NCBI GenBank assembly: GCA_900100895.1
Contig: FMTX01000028.1
Location: 1-43,658, forward strand
Source: Lachnospiraceae bacterium YSD2013
Lineage (GTDB): Bacteria > Bacillota > Clostridia > Lachnospirales > Lachnospiraceae
DNA length: 43,658 nt
Reading direction: 5' to 3'
The position numbers and the translations under genes are program-made. Of the stretch, positions 41,272 to 43,658 are shown in pieces. Below the pieces are notes generated by a model. It was not told the origin of the DNA, made no database searches, and was given only the letters and a program-made list of their open reading frames with translations. Numbering within the stretch: the first letter of the stretch is position 1; every line of letters begins with the position of its first letter.

Positions 41272-42270
41272 ATGTGGGAATGTGATTACGCAAGAGAGCC
41301 TGTGGATTACAGATTGTTTTGGCTTAAAATGCTTAAGAAAATATGGATTCTTCCGGTGAGTGCGCTTGCGGGCTTTGTGCTGATCGGTGGGGTGTACTAT
41401 ATGTCTAAGCTTTGCTTTGGCAACGGCCGTACATATCAGGCCGAGACTATGTATTACATCGATTTCACACTTGATTCTGCGGGAGATTACACCTACCTTA
41501 ACCAGTATACCTGGGGCGAGGTGGTGAAGACCGATTTCTTCGTGGATTATCTTGAAGAGGGCTTCGGTGGCGCTGTGTCGCGTGAGACGATTATGGAGGC
41601 TTCTTATGCGGGTGTTGAGTCAGACGTAAGATATCTCTATACAAGGTATAAGTCGAGAGACCGTGAGCAGGCTTTGAAGGGCGATAAGCTGTTGGAAGAG
41701 GCTGTTGTGGCTTACGGAGAGGCTCAGAAGGAATTCAACTCTATTACGGTGATAAAGGCGGCTACAGAGGCCAAGGATGTTTCGAACATCAGGCTTTTGA
41801 CTGCGGCTGTTCTGGGAGCTTGCGTAGGGCTTTTTGCGGCGGTGGTTGTGCTCCTCGTGTGGGAGACGGTGGATACGTCGATTTACGTGCCCGCTACGCT
41901 TGAGAAGAGATACCATGTGCCTGCGCTCGGTGCGGCTTCGATGAATGAGTATGAGGCTAATTGTAAGGCGATTCTCGGAGGCTTTGGTAAGGTTTGCGTG
42001 GTGCCGGGGGACGAGAGTATAGATGCTTCGGAAGTGAAGGTTTATGCCAATCCCGCGGCCATACCTTGTGCCAATCCGATAGTTGATCCCAGAGAGATTG
42101 AAATGCTTAAGGACGCAGAGTGCGTTGCGGTGGCCGTTAAGGCCGGCGCGCATAACGGTAAGAGACTTGAGAGAACGTTGGAAGAACTTGGACGTATAAA
42201 CGCCCATGTGGTAGCTTTCGTGCTTGTGGGCGAGGATGAGAAGCTTATAAAGAAGTATTACAGCAAATAG
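41272..42270 (+). CDS. Wzz-like polysaccharide co-polymerase with a remnant BY-kinase-like domain
   Basis: A 332-residue protein with two membrane helices (about residues 27-47 and 177-200) flanking a short extracytoplasmic Wzz-like loop. The cytosolic C-terminus (about 210-332) ends in AECVAVAVKAGAHNGKRLERTLEELG..., which resembles the end of the bacterial tyrosine kinase (CpsD/Wzc) fold. Walker A and Walker B motifs are not visible, so it is probably not a kinase. Chain-length control of the polymer made by the next gene is the likely role. Confidence 0.8.
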   Translation: MWECDYAREPVDYRLFWLKMLKKIWILPVSALAGFVLIGGVYYMSKLCFGNGRTYQAETMYYIDFTLDSAGDYTYLNQYTWGEVVKTDFFVDYLEEGFGGAVSRETIMEASYAGVESDVRYLYTRYKSRDREQALKGDKLLEEAVVAYGEAQKEFNSITVIKAATEAKDVSNIRLLTAAVLGACVGLFAAVVVLLVWETVDTSIYVPATLEKRYHVPALGAASMNEYEANCKAILGGFGKVCVVPGDESIDASEVKVYANPAAIPCANPIVDPREIEMLKDAECVAVAVKAGAHNGKRLERTLEELGRINAHVVAFVLVGEDEKLIKKYYSK

Positions 42271-42277
42271 GTGTGGC

Positions 42278-43378
42278 ATGGTTTTATATCTTTTTATAAC
42301 AGCGGTGGTGCTGTTTATGGGGTGGTACGTAAATACCTCCTTTTGTAAAAAGAATATGGGAAGACCTTCCACGGTAACGCTTTCGAGGCAGGAGTATTTA
42401 AACCGTGTGCTTGTGTGCGCGATTTTCTTTATTATGTTCGCGCTCTCGGCGCTCAGAATCGGTATCGGTAACGACTACTGGGAGTATAGAAACGGGTTCC
42501 TGGCCATTGCGGGCGGTAAGACCAAGGTATCTTACGAGATAGGCTTCAGGTATACGGTCCTACTCATGCAGAAGCTCTTCGGACTTGATAATTACAGGAC
42601 AACGTTTGCGCTGTTTTCTTTTCTTACGTGCCTGTTCTTTATAAAGGGACTTTACGACAATTCGGACTGGTTCTTTTACTCGCTGTTTGTGTTCTTTACA
42701 AACGGATTCTACTTTATGAGCTTTAGTAACGTGCGTTATTATTTCGTGTTCGCGATTATGCTCTATGCCATAAAGTATGTATTTAACAAGCGGTATTGGA
42801 CGTTTGCGCTGTGGGTGTGCTTCGCAGCATTGTTTCATAAGACTGCGCTGATAGTGATTCCGGCGTACATCATAGCTTATTATCTGCGTTGGAATAAGAA
42901 GACCCTTTGGATGATTCCCACGGCTGTGGCGGCGCTTTTCTTTGGCGAGAAGCCTATAAGATGGCTGTTGTTTAAGTTCTACCCCTTCTATGAGGGCGAT
43001 GCGATACTGGATACGGGTTCTGTGTCGTACATGAACATGGCCAAGTGCGGCGCGGTGCTGGTGCTGTGCCTGATATTCTTTAAGAATATTAAGAGCAACA
43101 GAAAAGCGTATATGCTCTTTAACCTGAACCTGTTCGCGCTGGTGCTGTATTGCTTCGGAACGTATATCCCGGAGCTTTCGCGAATCTGCTATTACATGGT
43201 GCTCGGGCACGTGTTCCTGATTCCGATGGTGCTTATGAACATCGAGGATAAGAAGAAGCGGATTATCTGGACGGCGCTTGTGTCGACGGCGTATGTGGGG
43301 TATTATCTGGTATTCCTGGTACGCGGATACAGGGATTATATTATGTTTCTGCCGTATCTTACGTGGTTATTTACGTAG
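42278..43378 (+). CDS. EpsG-family polysaccharide polymerase
   Basis: A 366-residue protein with about 10 membrane segments and the EpsG signature SALRIGIGNDYWEYRNGF (about residues 47-64). EpsG/Wzy-like proteins link lipid-carried repeat units on the outer face of the membrane. It follows the co-polymerase by 7 nt, the usual Wzy/Wzz pairing. The cluster then meets an insertion sequence at 43435, so downstream genes (flippase, more transferases) may be displaced or lie beyond the window. Confidence 0.88.
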   Translation: MVLYLFITAVVLFMGWYVNTSFCKKNMGRPSTVTLSRQEYLNRVLVCAIFFIMFALSALRIGIGNDYWEYRNGFLAIAGGKTKVSYEIGFRYTVLLMQKLFGLDNYRTTFALFSFLTCLFFIKGLYDNSDWFFYSLFVFFTNGFYFMSFSNVRYYFVFAIMLYAIKYVFNKRYWTFALWVCFAALFHKTALIVIPAYIIAYYLRWNKKTLWMIPTAVAALFFGEKPIRWLLFKFYPFYEGDAILDTGSVSYMNMAKCGAVLVLCLIFFKNIKSNRKAYMLFNLNLFALVLYCFGTYIPELSRICYYMVLGHVFLIPMVLMNIEDKKKRIIWTALVSTAYVGYYLVFLVRGYRDYIMFLPYLTWLFT

Positions 43379-43434
43379 GCCGGGTGGCATCGGAATTGAA
43401 TTTGGGCCAAAGAAAGCGACTCGGTGGTCTGATA

Positions 43435-43658
43435 TGTACCCTCTTTACTGGACATCCAGTAAGGAGGGTTTTTTATGCGCTACACATATGAATTTAAAAG
43501 AAAATGTGTCGAATTATATCGGCAAGGTAATTGGCCGAATACACCCGAAGATGTTAATGAAAAGATCTTTCGAAAAAAAATCATTCAATGGTATCATGTC
43601 GAGGAAGCTTGTGGGCCTGAAGCATTGAAACCTAAAGCTTTTTGGAAAGCATGGACGC
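43435..43658 (+). mobile_element. Left end of an IS3-type insertion sequence (partial)
   Basis: The element probably begins at TGTACCCTC (about 43435). A long stem follows: 43439-43443 with 43464-43468 and 43445-43452 with 43455-43462, then six T. Such a hairpin ahead of the transposase gene can block transcription entering from outside. The rest of the element lies beyond the window, so the inverted repeat cannot be checked. Confidence 0.75.
43475..43658 (+). CDS. IS3-family transposase OrfA-type protein, 5' part
   Basis: Sixty-one codons remain before the window ends. The start, MRYTYEFKRKCVELYRQG, is a typical OrfA/HTH beginning of IS3-group (IS150-like) transposases of Clostridia, followed by a segment with FRKKIIQWYHVEEACGPEAL. 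It would bind the IS ends and be extended by OrfB through frameshifting or reading on. The ATG follows a GGAGGG that lies inside the 3' arm of the IS hairpin. Confidence 0.82.
   Translation, partial: MRYTYEFKRKCVELYRQGNWPNTPEDVNEKIFRKKIIQWYHVEEACGPEALKPKAFWKAWT

Noticed and set aside
43278-43628. 116-codon frame across the end of the EpsG gene and the IS end
   Set aside because: It overlaps the EpsG frame, the IS hairpin and the transposase frame, and has no recognisable product.

Overview
The window looks like chromosomal DNA of a Clostridia bacterium, most likely a Lachnospiraceae member. This is inferred from gene content and order rather than from any database search. The supporting genes are the dGTPase-like / dnaG / rpoD / trmK / nucleoside-kinase run followed by rnpB, a single-aptamer glycine riboswitch before an AGCS symporter, a butyrate-type thiolase, two EAL proteins with worn GGDEF domains, and UmuC-type mutagenesis genes behind Gram-positive LexA boxes.

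Layout. 1-1952: queuosine precursor genes queC, yhhQ-type transporter and queF. 2105-9973: a cytosolic EAL protein, a PsiE-like membrane protein, an MgtC-type protein on the minus strand, a glycine-riboswitch-controlled alanine/glycine symporter, an iron-type alcohol dehydrogenase and a membrane-bound EAL protein. 9993-10223: the first of three related Cys-containing miniproteins. 12962-10265 (minus): a four-gene SOS cassette (HAD-like protein, Y-family polymerase, small unknown, SRAP/YedK) behind a sigma-A promoter with two abutting LexA boxes. 13202-14834: an ECF sigma factor overlapping a membrane-anchored partner. 14999-19467: small unknowns, a truncated zinc-ribbon ORF, a YhcG-type remnant, a monooxygenase-fold protein, a methyltransferase, a GNAT enzyme and two more Cys miniproteins.

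19507-23755 is bounded by a 21-bp direct repeat of a tRNA-Leu 3' end, as expected of an integration scar. It holds a DUF234-type ATPase with a three-copy 16-bp repeat in its leader, a frameshifted small gene, a thiolase, and a gene-free array built on a 74-bp period (23257-23589). Each array unit has two 9-bp inverted motifs separated by a non-conserved 20-nt segment, and 35-36 non-conserved nt separate the units. I cannot assign this array to any known class, and it is the most unusual signal in the window.

23735-24126 carries two divergent tRNA-Leu genes with clear promoters and terminators. 24200-26994 has lrgAB and a TPR/MORN membrane protein. 27114-33800 is the conserved replication/transcription/tRNA-processing block ending in RNase P RNA. 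33818-37634 has a trypsin-like lipoprotein, two adjacent CobW-type GTPases (one with an extreme His/Asp/Cys region) and a CmpB-type membrane protein. 37653-43378 is a surface-polysaccharide cluster (multipass membrane protein, GT2 transferase, FAD oxidoreductase, Wzz-like protein, EpsG-like polymerase). The window ends inside an IS3-type element.
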